A DNA stretch of 64,000 nt from Gemmobacter sp. (lineage in GTDB: Bacteria; Pseudomonadota; Alphaproteobacteria; Rhodobacterales; Rhodobacteraceae), in the NCBI RefSeq assembly GCF_034676705.1, contig NZ_JAUCBS010000013.1, positions 2,026,501 through 2,090,500 of the forward strand. Direction: 5' to 3'. The notes beneath the pieces are model-generated. The model was not told where the DNA came from and ran no database searches. It saw nothing but the letters and a program-made list of their open reading frames with translations. This document shows, in pieces, positions 8,524 through 16,657 of the stretch; positions within the stretch are counted from its first letter, which is position 1, and each line of letters starts with the position of its first letter. A program made the position numbers and the translations under genes.

Positions 8524-9573
8524 GGCTCTGTTGCACAAATCCTGTGAGGGATTCATCTCGTGAATCCAGCATGGTAGCTGTGAGGCATGAGCAGACCGAC
8601 ACCTCCGACCTACAAGACCAGGAACTGGCCGGCCTACAATGAAGCGCTGAAGCGCCGCGGCTCGCTGACGATCTGGTTCGATCCCGCCATGACATGGGAA
8701 GCCGCACCGACCGGCAAGCGCGGGCGGCAGCCCGCCTATGGTGATGCCGCCATCCAAACCTGCCTGACGATGAAGGTTCTGTTCGGCATGGCGCTTCGAC
8801 AGACAACCGGGTTTGTTGAGAGCCTCCTGCGCCTGATCGGCCTGGACTGGGCCGTGCCCGACTTCAGCACGCTCAGCCGCCGCCAGAAGGCGTTGAAGGT
8901 GAACATTCCCTACCGGGGTTCCAACGGCCCGTTGCACCTGCTGGTGGACAGCACCGGGATCAAGGTCGAGGGCGAAGGGGAATGGAACGCCCGCAAGCAT
9001 GGAGGCACCAAACGCCGGGTTTGGCGCAAGATCCACATCGGGATCGACGAGAAATCCCTAGAAATCCGGGCGGCCGAGTTCACCACCAGCGACGTGGGCG
9101 ACGCGCCCATGCTGCCCGAACTGCTGGGCCAGATCCCTCCCGAGCAGGAGATCGCCACTGTCACCGCCGACGGCGCCTTCGACACCCGCAAGTGCCATGA
9201 CGCCATCGCGGCCCGTGGCGCGGCGGCGATCATACCGCCCCGCAAGAACGCCAAGCCCTGGAAGCCAGACACCCCCGGTGCTGTCGCGCGCAACGAAATC
9301 CTGCGCACATCGAAGCGCGTCGGGCGGACCATCTGGCGACGATGGAGCGGCTATCACCGCCGAAGCCGCGCCGAAACCAAGATGCACTGCGTCAAGCTGC
9401 TGGGTCAGCGCCTGTCCGCCCGAGACTTCGACCGTCAGGTTGCGGAGTTCCAGGTCAGGGTTGCCGTGCTCAATGGCTTCACCGCGCTCGGCATCCCCGT
9501 CACAGAGGTCGCGGGATAAGTCTGCCCAGGGAAAGGGGAAGGACAGTCAGCAGCCGATTTGTGCAACAGAGTC
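8524..9573 (+). mobile_element. IS5-family (IS903-group) insertion sequence, complete
   Basis: The element is 1050 bp with 18-bp terminal inverted repeats. The left end is GGCTCTGTTGCACAAATC (8524-8541). The right end (9556-9573), read inward, is the same with one mismatch at position 2. The ends resemble the IS903 consensus, and the only gene is an IS903-type transposase. The group normally makes a 9-bp target duplication. Here the flanks are CCGCCGCGC on the left and CCGGCCTTG on the right, so there is none. The left flank is an aldo/keto reductase and the right flank an RTX gene. The junction therefore probably arose by recombination between IS copies or by an IS-adjacent deletion. Confidence 0.9.
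8587..9519 (+). CDS. IS5-family transposase (IS903 group)
   Basis: 310 residues starting MSRPTPPTYKTRNWPAYNEA. It is full length for the IS903 group (about 307). The DDE catalytic triad is visible: Asp121 in LLVDSTGIKV, Asp195 in TADGAFDTRKC, and Glu263 in YHRRSRAETKMHCVKLLG, the signature Y-(2)-R-(3)-E-(6)-K region. The N-terminal half contains the IS5-type region (MKVLFGMALRQTTGFVESLL). There is no internal stop or frameshift, so it could be active. Its start lies 63 bases inside the left end of the element. It is transcribed in the same direction as the reductase remnant and the RTX gene. Confidence 0.95.
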   Translation: MSRPTPPTYKTRNWPAYNEALKRRGSLTIWFDPAMTWEAAPTGKRGRQPAYGDAAIQTCLTMKVLFGMALRQTTGFVESLLRLIGLDWAVPDFSTLSRRQKALKVNIPYRGSNGPLHLLVDSTGIKVEGEGEWNARKHGGTKRRVWRKIHIGIDEKSLEIRAAEFTTSDVGDAPMLPELLGQIPPEQEIATVTADGAFDTRKCHDAIAARGAAAIIPPRKNAKPWKPDTPGAVARNEILRTSKRVGRTIWRRWSGYHRRSRAETKMHCVKLLGQRLSARDFDRQVAEFQVRVAVLNGFTALGIPVTEVAG

Positions 9574-12290
9574 CCGGCCTTGGCGATTCGAACTTCCGCG
9601 GTGGCACGGTTTCGACCGGCGGCGCGGCGGTGAGCGCCGACAAGGCGCTGTCGGTCACCGGCATCCGCACCGGCACCGCCGGCGTGGGCGGCTATGCCGA
9701 TGCTGGCGCGCTGGTGCTGAACAATGTGACGGTCGAAGGCGATTACAGCTCGGACGTGCTGTCCTTCTACACCATCGGCAGCTTTGCCGGCGACATCACG
9801 CTGACGGACGTGTCGGTCAATGCCCGCGCGCTGTGGTCGCTGATCAACTTCGACAGCGTGTCGGGGCCGATCGACCTGTCGTCGGGCTTTGCCGGCACCA
9901 ATACCAGCCTGCTGCCTACCAGCCGGGTGGCTGAACTGCAGGGCCTGGCCACCGGCGATGTGCTGACCGGCACCGATGGCGTCGATATCCTGTTCGGCCG
10001 CGGCGGCGCGGATACCCTGTCGGGCGGGGATGGCAACGACATCTTCGTCTATACCGACGCGGCGCAATTCGTGACCGGCGAACAGGTGGATGGCGGCGAT
10101 GGCACCGATACCATCCTGTTCTCGGGCACCGGCACGCTGGTGCTGGGCGCGGGGGTGACCAACGTTGAACAGGCGATGATCAGCACGGTCGGCGGGGCGG
10201 GCCTTGACGCTTCGGCGCTGAGCGCCGGCATCACGCTGCAAGGCGGGGTCGGGGCCGATACGCTGACCGGCGGCACCGGGGCCGACACGATCCTGGGCGG
10301 CGATGGCGACGACCTGATCGTCTATGCCGATGGCAGCCTTGCGGCAGCCGACAGCATCGACGGCGGCGCGGGCAGCGATACCGTCTCGTTCACCGGAACC
10401 TCGGGTATCCTCGTGCTGGGCCCCAATGTTGCCGGGGTCGAGGTGATCAGCATCGCCACCGACTCTGATGTCGGCATCGACGCTTCGGCAGCGGGCGTGG
10501 GCCTGACCATTCTGGGCCGCGACGGCGCCAACACCCTGACCGGCACCGCCCAGGCCGACAGCCTGAACGGCGGCGGCGGCGATGACGTGCTGGTCGGCGG
10601 CGGCGGCAACGATACGCTGAACGGCAGCGACGGCTTTGACACCGCCGATTACAGCGCCACCACCGGCGGCGTGTTCGCCAACCTGCTGCTGGGCACCGCC
10701 TTCGGCACCGGCGTGGGCAACGATACGCTGATCTCGATCGAGGCGTTGAAGGGCGGGTCCGGCAATGATGCGCTGGTGTCCGGCAACGGCGGCAACCTGC
10801 TGGATGGCGGGGCCGGCAACGACACGCTGTTCGGCGGCACCGGCAACGACACGCTGGTGGCCAAGGCCGGCAACGACGTGGTCTATGGTGGCGGCGGCAG
10901 CGATACCGTGGTCCTGGATGGCGACTGGGCCGATTTTGCCATCAGCGAGTTGGGTGGCACCGTCACGTTGACCAAGGGCGGTGTCGCGGTTGCGGTTTCC
11001 GATGTCGAGAACTTCCAGTTCGATGATGGCACCGTGGCGCTGGCCGACCTGCTGAACGTGGCACCCGATGACATCACCTTCGGCAACGGCACCCCGGGGA
11101 TCCTGGAGAACGAGGCCGGGGCCGTAGTTACCACGGTATCGGCGACCGATCCCGACGCGGGCGACACGGTCACGTTGTCGGTCGATGACAATCGGTTCGA
11201 GATCGTGCTCATCAGCGGCGTCCAGACGCTGAAGCTGAAGGACACGGAATCGCTCGACCATGAAACCGAAGGCACGGTGACGGTGACCATCACCGCCACC
11301 GATGCCGGCGGCCTGACCCGGTCCGAGGATCTGGAAATCGCGGTCAACGACGTGAACGAGGCGCCGGTGGTGACCTATCCGGGGCTGGGTATCTGGGAAG
11401 TCACGGTCGAGGCCGGCGCCATCGGCGCCGCCCTGGGCACACGTCCGACGGTGGCCGACCCCGAGGACGATACGCTGAGCTATACGCTGGTCACCGGCCC
11501 TGCTGCCGGGCGCCTGCTGGTCGGCGGGGTCGAGGTGACCAACGCCACGCCGCTGACCAAGGCCCAGTTCGACGCCATGGTCTATGAAACCACCGAGGCG
11601 AACGGCGTCTACACCGCCCAGTTCACGGTCAGCGACGGCACCGAAACCACCGCGCTGGATGCGCAGTTCACCGTGGTGGCGGGGGTGGCGACGCGGCTGA
11701 ACGGCACGGCCGGCGCCGATATCCTTGATGGGGCATCGGGTGCCGACAGGCTGAACGGCATGGGCGGCGATGACGTGCTGTATGGCGGCATCGGGCGTGA
11801 CACCCTGATCGGCCTGCATGGCAACGACACGCTTTATGGCGGTGCCTGGGCCGATCGGCTGGAAGGTGGCGCGGGCAATGACGTTCTGCACGGCGGCACC
11901 GAGAACGACGTTCTGTTCGGTGGTGATGGCAACGATGCCCTGTTCGGCGATCAGGGCAACGACGTGCTGGACGGGGGCAAGGGCCGCGATACGCTGACCG
12001 GCGGCCTTGGCGCGGATACCTTTGTCCTCAACGCGGCGGCTGGCCCTTACGATGCGACGCGGCAGCTGTTCATCACCGACTTCGAGCAGGGAGTCGACAA
12101 GATCGACCTTTCGGCGATGGGGCTGACATATCTTGGCACCGGCGCCTTCACGGCAAGCGGGGTCGCCGAAATGCGCTATTGGCAGCCTGCTGACCGGCTG
12201 AACATCGACCTCGACGGCGACGGTACCGCAGATTACCGGATCGACCTGTCGTCGGGCGTGGTGATTGGGGCGGGTGACCTGATCCTGTAG
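9574..12290 (+). CDS. RTX/cadherin-like secreted Ca-binding protein, 5'-truncated by IS
   Basis: The open frame crosses out of the IS, and genuine sequence begins near LGDSNFRGGTVSTGGAAVSA, a beta-helix-like segment. Several blocks of RTX nonapeptides follow (GGxGxDxUx, as in FGRGGADTLSGGDGNDIFVY), then a cadherin-like domain (ATDPDAGDTVTLSVDDNRFE ... ITATDAGGLT), a second Ig/cadherin-like repeat, another RTX block, and a C-terminal domain (YDATRQLFITDFEQGVDKID, then L) typical of type I secretion substrates. RTX repeats fold on Ca2+ outside the cell. The natural start has been removed by the IS, so about 905 residues remain without an obvious ribosome site. The C-terminal secretion region is intact. 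No type I transporter genes are nearby. Confidence 0.82.
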
Positions 12291-12314
12291 GGCAGAAAGC
12301 CGCAGGAAAACGGA

Positions 12315-12343
12315 AGGGCCGGCGCCTGGGCGCCGGCCCTTTC
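12315..12343 (+). terminator. Intrinsic terminator after the RTX gene
   Basis: AGGGCCGGCGCC pairs with GGCGCCGGCCCT around a very short loop and is followed by TTTCT. It lies 25 bases after the RTX stop and also separates that gene from the convergent cytochrome gene. Confidence 0.8.
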
Positions 12344-12374
12344 TGTTGCTGCGGATTGCTGTCGCAGGGGGCGG

Positions 12375-12812
12375 TCAGTTCCGGCCCAGGCGTTCCACGT
12401 GTTCGGCCAGTGCCACCAGTTTTTCCGGCGTCGGGGTCATCACGCCGGGGGCGGTTTCCACCAGCACCGTTGGCCCTTCGAGCAGCGGGCCGAATTCGGG
12501 CATCGGGCCGCCGCCACCGCCCTTGCCCTGGTGATAGCCATAGACCTTGGCCATGACCTGCACCTGCGGGAAGGTGCCGTGGTTGCGGGCGGCAAGGCGG
12601 GTCAGGTCGGCGGGGCGGGGCTTCAGCCCTTCGGCGCCCGGGCCATCGCCCTTGCCGCCCGGGCCATGGCACGCGGCGCAATAGTCGGCATAGAGCCGGG
12701 CGCCGTTCGCCTGCGGGTCGCGTTGCGGCAGGCCGGGGAGGCAGGCGGCCAGCGCCCCCAGCGCGATGATCAGGCCGGCGGCGACAAGGGCCTTGCGGGG
12801 TGGACGTGGCAT
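12375..12812 (-). CDS. Class I cytochrome c lipoprotein
   Basis: 145 residues. The N-terminus MPRPPRKALVAAGLIIALGA ends in a lipobox (LAAC, Cys24), so the protein is probably anchored by lipid and faces the periplasm. The covalent heme site CAACH (45-49) is followed by GPGGKGDGPGAEGLKPRPAD, typical of small class I cytochromes c. A Met in GGPMPEFGPL or VMTPT could be the sixth ligand. The partner oxidase or dehydrogenase cannot be told from sequence, because no respiratory genes are adjacent. It converges with the RTX gene, with a hairpin terminator between. Confidence in the fold is high; confidence in the exact electron-transfer role is low. Confidence 0.85.
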   Translation of the reverse strand: MPRPPRKALVAAGLIIALGALAACLPGLPQRDPQANGARLYADYCAACHGPGGKGDGPGAEGLKPRPADLTRLAARNHGTFPQVQVMAKVYGYHQGKGGGGGPMPEFGPLLEGPTVLVETAPGVMTPTPEKLVALAEHVERLGRN

Positions 12813-12880
12813 GGGTGCCTCCTGGGTGGTCGGTGCCTTGGGCGCATCTTGCCCCGCCGGCGGCGCGGCTGCAACGGGAA

Positions 12881-12951
12881 GGGGGCCGTCTGCCCCCTCT
12901 TGCCCGTGCCGGGCAATTCACCCCTGAGGATATTTGGGTCAAAGCGAAAGG
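12881..12951 (+). repeat. Structured dispersed repeat, copy 1
   Basis: Hairpin A is GGGGGC-CGTCT-GCCCCC (12881-12897). Hairpin B is TTGCCCG-TGC-CGGGCAA (12900-12916). The tail TTCACCCCTGAGGATATTTG is followed by GGTCAAAGCGAAAGG. Hairpin B matches that of copy 2 in position and flanks but not in stem sequence. The copy lies in the 328-base gap between the cytochrome and SPOR genes, with the tail pointing toward the SPOR gene 190 bases away. Confidence 0.8.
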
Positions 12952-13140
12952 GGCGCCGCGAAAAGGCGGTGGATTGCAAAATCGTGTAGGGCTGGCGGCC
13001 TTTCCACCTTCGGCAACCGGCGCTATGATGCGCCGCGATGCGGTCCGTTCACCGGGCCGCGCCAAGAACGGGGCAGCGGGCGGCCGGGCAGGGCCGACCC
13101 GGAACGGCAGGCGGGGCTGGGGCCCGGCCAAGGGGGCAGG

Positions 13141-14037
13141 ATGAAGAACGGGCGCAAGACCCTGGTCTGGGTGCTGGCGACGGGTGCGGTGCTGACGCTG
13201 GCAGCCTGCGAGGGCGGGCAGCCACTGTTCGGCAAGAAGGCCGAGGGCGAGGAGGCGGCGGCGGCCGCGGCCCCGGCCGGCACCACACGGCTGGTGGAAC
13301 GCGATGTCGAGGCGCCGGATGTGTTCAATGTCGCGGAACAGGGGCTTTGGGATGGCCGGCCCTCGCTGGGTGGTGTCTGGGTGGCCTATCCGACGGTCAA
13401 GGATCCCGAACGGGTGATCATCCGCAACCCAGTCAATGGCAAGTTCGTGATCGGCGCGCTGTTCCGGCGCGAGCGGGACATGCCGGGGCCGAAGCTGCAG
13501 GTGTCGTCCGATGCGGCGGCCGCGCTGGGGCTGCTGGCCGGGCAGCCGGGCAAGCTGGACGTGACCGCACTGCGGCGCGAGGAAGTGGCCGACGGGCCGG
13601 AACTGCCGCCGGCCAAGCCCGTGCTGGACGGGCAGGAAACCATTGCCACCGAAACGCTGGCCCCGCCGAAGGCCGGTGCGGCTGCGCCTGCGCCTGCGCC
13701 TGCGCCTGCGGCTGCGCCTGCGGCGGTGGCCGCGGCCCCGGTCGCAGCCCCCGCGGCTGCCCCGGCGCCGAAACCCGCGCCGGTTGCCAAACCGGCCGCG
13801 GCCGGCGGGCGCAACCTGATCCAGATCGGGATTTTCAGCGTCGAGGCCAATGCAAGGAGCGCGGCCGCCCAGCTGACCAAGGCGGGCGCCCAGACCCAGG
13901 TCAAGAAAGAGGAAAGCCAGGGCAAGACCTTCTGGCGCGTGCTGGCGGGGCCTGCCACCGATGCGGCCGGGCGCGAGGCGCTGCTGGCCAAGGTCAAGGG
14001 CGCGGGCTTCAAGGATGCCTATTTCGTCTCGCGCTGA
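13141..14037 (+). CDS. SPOR-domain lipoprotein
   Basis: 298 residues. The N-terminus MKNGRKTLVWVLATGAVLTL ends with AAC (Cys23), a lipoprotein signal. The middle (about 60-140) is a conserved region beginning VFNVAEQGLWDGRPSLGGVW; it is followed by a Pro/Ala linker (about 180-222) and a C-terminal SPOR domain (about 225-298: RNLIQIGIFSVEANARSAAA ... FWRVLAGPATDAAGREALLA). SPOR domains bind peptidoglycan lacking stem peptides, which often brings proteins to the division site. It is the first gene of a line with a DD-carboxypeptidase and tmk, so a role in septal wall maintenance is plausible. The ribosome site GGGGGCAGG directly precedes the ATG. Confidence 0.85.
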   Translation: MKNGRKTLVWVLATGAVLTLAACEGGQPLFGKKAEGEEAAAAAAPAGTTRLVERDVEAPDVFNVAEQGLWDGRPSLGGVWVAYPTVKDPERVIIRNPVNGKFVIGALFRRERDMPGPKLQVSSDAAAALGLLAGQPGKLDVTALRREEVADGPELPPAKPVLDGQETIATETLAPPKAGAAAPAPAPAPAAAPAAVAAAPVAAPAAAPAPKPAPVAKPAAAGGRNLIQIGIFSVEANARSAAAQLTKAGAQTQVKKEESQGKTFWRVLAGPATDAAGREALLAKVKGAGFKDAYFVSR

Positions 14038-14078
14038 GGCGGGGGCGATGAGACACGGACAACCAAGGAGGGACCGCG

Positions 14079-15239
14079 ATGCGTGACCGCGCGATCACCC
14101 GAACCCTGCTGGCGACGGCGCTGGCGATGCTGGCGGCGCTGCCGGCCCATGCGCTGGAAACCCAGGCCCGCGCCGCCTGGGTCTATGACATGACGACCGG
14201 GTCGGTGCTGCTGGAAAAGGATGCCGACCTGGCGCTGCCGCCGGCGTCGATGTCCAAGCTGATGACGCTGCTGATGCTGTTCGAGGCGCTGCGCGATGGC
14301 CGGGTGACGATGGATACGGAATTCACCGTATCGTCGCGCGCCAAGGCGATGGGCGGATCGACCATGTATCTGGACGAGCGCGACCGCCCGACAGTGCGCG
14401 ACCTGATCCAGGGCATCATCGTCAATTCCGGCAACGATGCCTGCGTTGTCGTGGCCGAAGGGCTGGCCGGCAGCGAGGATGCCTTTGCCCGGCTGGCGAC
14501 CCAGCGGGCGCATGCGCTGGGAATGGTGAACACCACGTTGACCAATGCCTCGGGCTGGCCCGATGCCGGGCACCGCATGTCGGTGCGCGACCTGGGCATT
14601 CTGGCGCGGCATCTGATCGAGGATTTCCCCGAGCATTACAGCCATTTCAGCGAGACCGAATTCGACTACAAGAACCGCGCGCCGGCCAACAGCCGCAACC
14701 GCAACCCGCTGCTGGCGCTGAACGTGGGCGCCGACGGGCTGAAGACCGGGCATACGCAGGAGGCGGGCTATGGCCTGGTCGGATCGGCGATGCAGGGCGA
14801 CCGGCGGGTGATCTTCGTGATCACCGGGCTGGAGCGCGACGTGGACCGGGCGCAGGAATCCGAGCGGATCGTGAACTGGGCCTTCCGCCAGTTCAGCCTG
14901 CGCACCGTGGCGCCGGAAGGGGCGCGGGTGGCCGATGCGCCGGTCTGGATGGGCGAGGCGGAAACGGTGGGGCTGGTGGCTGCGCGCGAGGTCAAGGTGC
15001 TGGTGCCGTCGCTGCAATCGGATGCCGTGCAGGCGCGGGTCGACTGGCAGGGGCCGTTGCAGGCGCCGCTGGCGGCCGGCCAGCAGGTGGGCGAGCTGGT
15101 GGTGACGGTGCCCGACATGCCCGAGGTGCGGGTGCCGGTGCTGGTTCAGGCCGATGTGCCGCCGGCCGGGTTCCTGCGCCGGGTCGGCACGGCGGCGCGG
15201 GTGCTGGCGGGGCGCGCCACGTCGATGCTGGCGTTCTGA
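14079..15239 (+). CDS. D-alanyl-D-alanine carboxypeptidase (PBP5/6 type)
   Basis: 386 residues with a cleavable signal peptide (MRDRAITRTLLATALAMLAA, then LPAHA). The three penicillin-binding motifs are present: SMSK (Ser57, Lys60), SGN (117-119) and KTG (222-224). The enzyme removes the terminal D-Ala from peptidoglycan pentapeptides in the periplasm. The C-terminal PBP5-like beta domain (about 280-360) is followed by an amphipathic tail (FLRRVGTAARVLAGRATSML) that would dock on the inner membrane. It follows the SPOR gene after 41 bases and precedes tmk, an arrangement consistent with one transcript. Confidence 0.92.
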   Translation: MRDRAITRTLLATALAMLAALPAHALETQARAAWVYDMTTGSVLLEKDADLALPPASMSKLMTLLMLFEALRDGRVTMDTEFTVSSRAKAMGGSTMYLDERDRPTVRDLIQGIIVNSGNDACVVVAEGLAGSEDAFARLATQRAHALGMVNTTLTNASGWPDAGHRMSVRDLGILARHLIEDFPEHYSHFSETEFDYKNRAPANSRNRNPLLALNVGADGLKTGHTQEAGYGLVGSAMQGDRRVIFVITGLERDVDRAQESERIVNWAFRQFSLRTVAPEGARVADAPVWMGEAETVGLVAAREVKVLVPSLQSDAVQARVDWQGPLQAPLAAGQQVGELVVTVPDMPEVRVPVLVQADVPPAGFLRRVGTAARVLAGRATSMLAF

Positions 15240-15251
15240 AGGCGGGGCAAA

Positions 15252-15323
15252 GGGGCCCTCGGGCCCGCTCTTGGTGCCAGGGCGCCAATTCACCCCCGAG
15301 GATAGTTGGATCAAGGCGAAGGG
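15252..15323 (+). repeat. Structured dispersed repeat, copy 2
   Basis: Hairpin A is GGGCCC-TC-GGGCCC (15253-15266). Hairpin B is TTGGTGCC-AG-GGCGCCAA (15271-15288), with one G-U pair. The tail TTCACCCCCGAGGATAGTTG is followed by GATCAAGGCGAAGG. The tail ends in the GAAGGG that serves as the ribosome site of tmk, whose GTG start lies 6 bases further. The repeat thus provides the 5' leader of tmk. Confidence 0.8.
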
Positions 15324-15329
15324 CAGCCG

Positions 15330-15944
15330 GTGCAGGGGCGTTTCCTGAGTTTCGAAGGGATCGACGGGTCGGGCAAATCGACCCAGGCGCGCGCCTTGGC
15401 CGAGGCCCTGCGCGCCATCGGCCATGAGGTGGTGCTGACGCGCGAGCCAGGGGGCAGCCCGGGCGCCGAGGAAATCCGGCGGCTGGTGCTGGAAGGCGAT
15501 CCGGCGCGCTGGTCGGCGGAAACCGAGGCATTGTTGTTCACCGCCGCGCGGCGTGACCATCTGGAACGGACGATCCGCCCGGCGCTGGCGCGCGGGGCGG
15601 TGGTGATCTGCGACCGCTTTACCGATTCCACCCGCGTCTATCAGGGCGTGACACGCGGCGATCTGCGCGCGCTGGTGGACCGGCTGCACGATCTGGCCAT
15701 CGGGGTGGAACCCGACCTGACGGTGCTGATCGACATCGACCCGGCCGAAGGCCTGGGCCGGGCGCGGGCGCGGGCCGGGGCCGAGCAGCGGTTCGAGGAT
15801 ATGGGCCTGGCCATGCAGGAGCGGATGCGCGCGGCCTTTCTGGATCTGGCGGCGGCGCATCCCGGGCGGTTCCGGGTGATTTCCGGCCAGGGCGCGCCCG
15901 CCGAGGTGGCCGCGCGGGTGCTGGCCGTGGTGCAGGCAGGCTAG
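15330..15944 (+). CDS. tmk: Thymidylate kinase
   Basis: 204 residues from GTG (VQGRFLSFEGIDGSGKSTQA). The enzyme phosphorylates dTMP to dTDP with ATP in the cytoplasm. The P-loop GIDGSGKST is at the start. The LTREPGGSPGAEEIR motif, the DRFTDST motif and the lid region (RARARAGAEQRFEDM) follow. A longer frame opens at 15306, but that part is the tail of a dispersed repeat. GTG 15330, with GAAGGG 6 bases upstream, fits the family N-terminus better. Size and motifs are normal. Confidence 0.93.
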   Translation: MQGRFLSFEGIDGSGKSTQARALAEALRAIGHEVVLTREPGGSPGAEEIRRLVLEGDPARWSAETEALLFTAARRDHLERTIRPALARGAVVICDRFTDSTRVYQGVTRGDLRALVDRLHDLAIGVEPDLTVLIDIDPAEGLGRARARAGAEQRFEDMGLAMQERMRAAFLDLAAAHPGRFRVISGQGAPAEVAARVLAVVQAG

Positions 15945-15997
15945 CGCTAACGCCGCAGGCTGCCTATATTGCCGTGCATAGTCGATGGGAGGCCCCG

Positions 15998-16648
15998 ATG
16001 TCGCTGTTCACCCGCAAACCCGTGACGATGATTTCCGCCGCCGATGCGCTGCCCGGCCGGACCCAGCCCATTCCCACCGCCGAACGGCATTTCCTGTCCG
16101 GCATCCCGCTGAAATCCCCGGTGCCCGAGGGCATGGCCGAGGCGGTGTTCGGCATGGGCTGTTTCTGGGGGGTGGAACGGCTGTTCTGGCAAGTGCCCGG
16201 CGTCTGGCTGACCATGGCGGGCTATGCCGCCGGCCATACCCCGAACCCGACCTATCAGGAGGTCTGCTCGGGCCAGACCGGCCATAACGAGGTGGTGCGG
16301 GTGATCTACGATCCGAAGGTCATCGCCTATGAAGGGCTCTTGCGCACCTTCTGGGAAAACCACGATCCGACCCAGGGCATGCGGCAGGGCAACGATATCG
16401 GCACGCAGTATCGCAGCGGGATCTATACCTTTGGTGCCGCGCAGCAGGATGTCGCCGAGGCCAGCCGCGCGCTGTTCCAGCATCGGCTGATGCGGGCCGG
16501 GCGCGGCATCGTCACCACCGAGATCATGCCCGCGCCGCCGTTCCATTATGCCGAGGATTATCACCAGCAGTATCTGGCCAAGAACCCCGGCGGCTATTGC
16601 GGGCTGGCGGGCACCGGCGTCAGCTGCCCGATCGGGCTTGGGGTCTGA
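15998..16648 (+). CDS. msrA: Peptide-methionine (S)-S-oxide reductase MsrA
   Basis: 216 residues starting MSLFTRKPVTMISAADALPG, after a GGGAGG ribosome site. MsrA reduces the S-form of methionine sulfoxide in proteins. The nucleophilic Cys55 is in GMGCFWGVERLFW, followed by GYAAGHTPNPTYQEVCSGQT, then GHNEVVRVIYDP. The resolving Cys lies near the C-terminus (GGYCGLAGTGVSCPIGL). The extra about 45 residues before the catalytic core are usual in the longer MsrA subgroup (E. coli-like). A flavoprotein gene follows 9 bases later, so the two are probably cotranscribed. Confidence 0.95.
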   Translation: MSLFTRKPVTMISAADALPGRTQPIPTAERHFLSGIPLKSPVPEGMAEAVFGMGCFWGVERLFWQVPGVWLTMAGYAAGHTPNPTYQEVCSGQTGHNEVVRVIYDPKVIAYEGLLRTFWENHDPTQGMRQGNDIGTQYRSGIYTFGAAQQDVAEASRALFQHRLMRAGRGIVTTEIMPAPPFHYAEDYHQQYLAKNPGGYCGLAGTGVSCPIGLGV

Positions 16649-16657
16649 CCGGCGGCC

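Noticed and set aside
9435..11891. An 818-residue open frame on the minus strand across the RTX gene
   Set aside because: It is the antisense of GC-rich RTX repeats. The plus-strand frame has clear RTX and cadherin motifs, while the minus frame shows only low-complexity His/Gly/Gln/Arg sequence.
9574..12290. Calling the RTX protein a toxin
   Set aside because: RTX repeats only show Ca-binding and type I export; no pore-forming or enzymatic toxin domain is visible.
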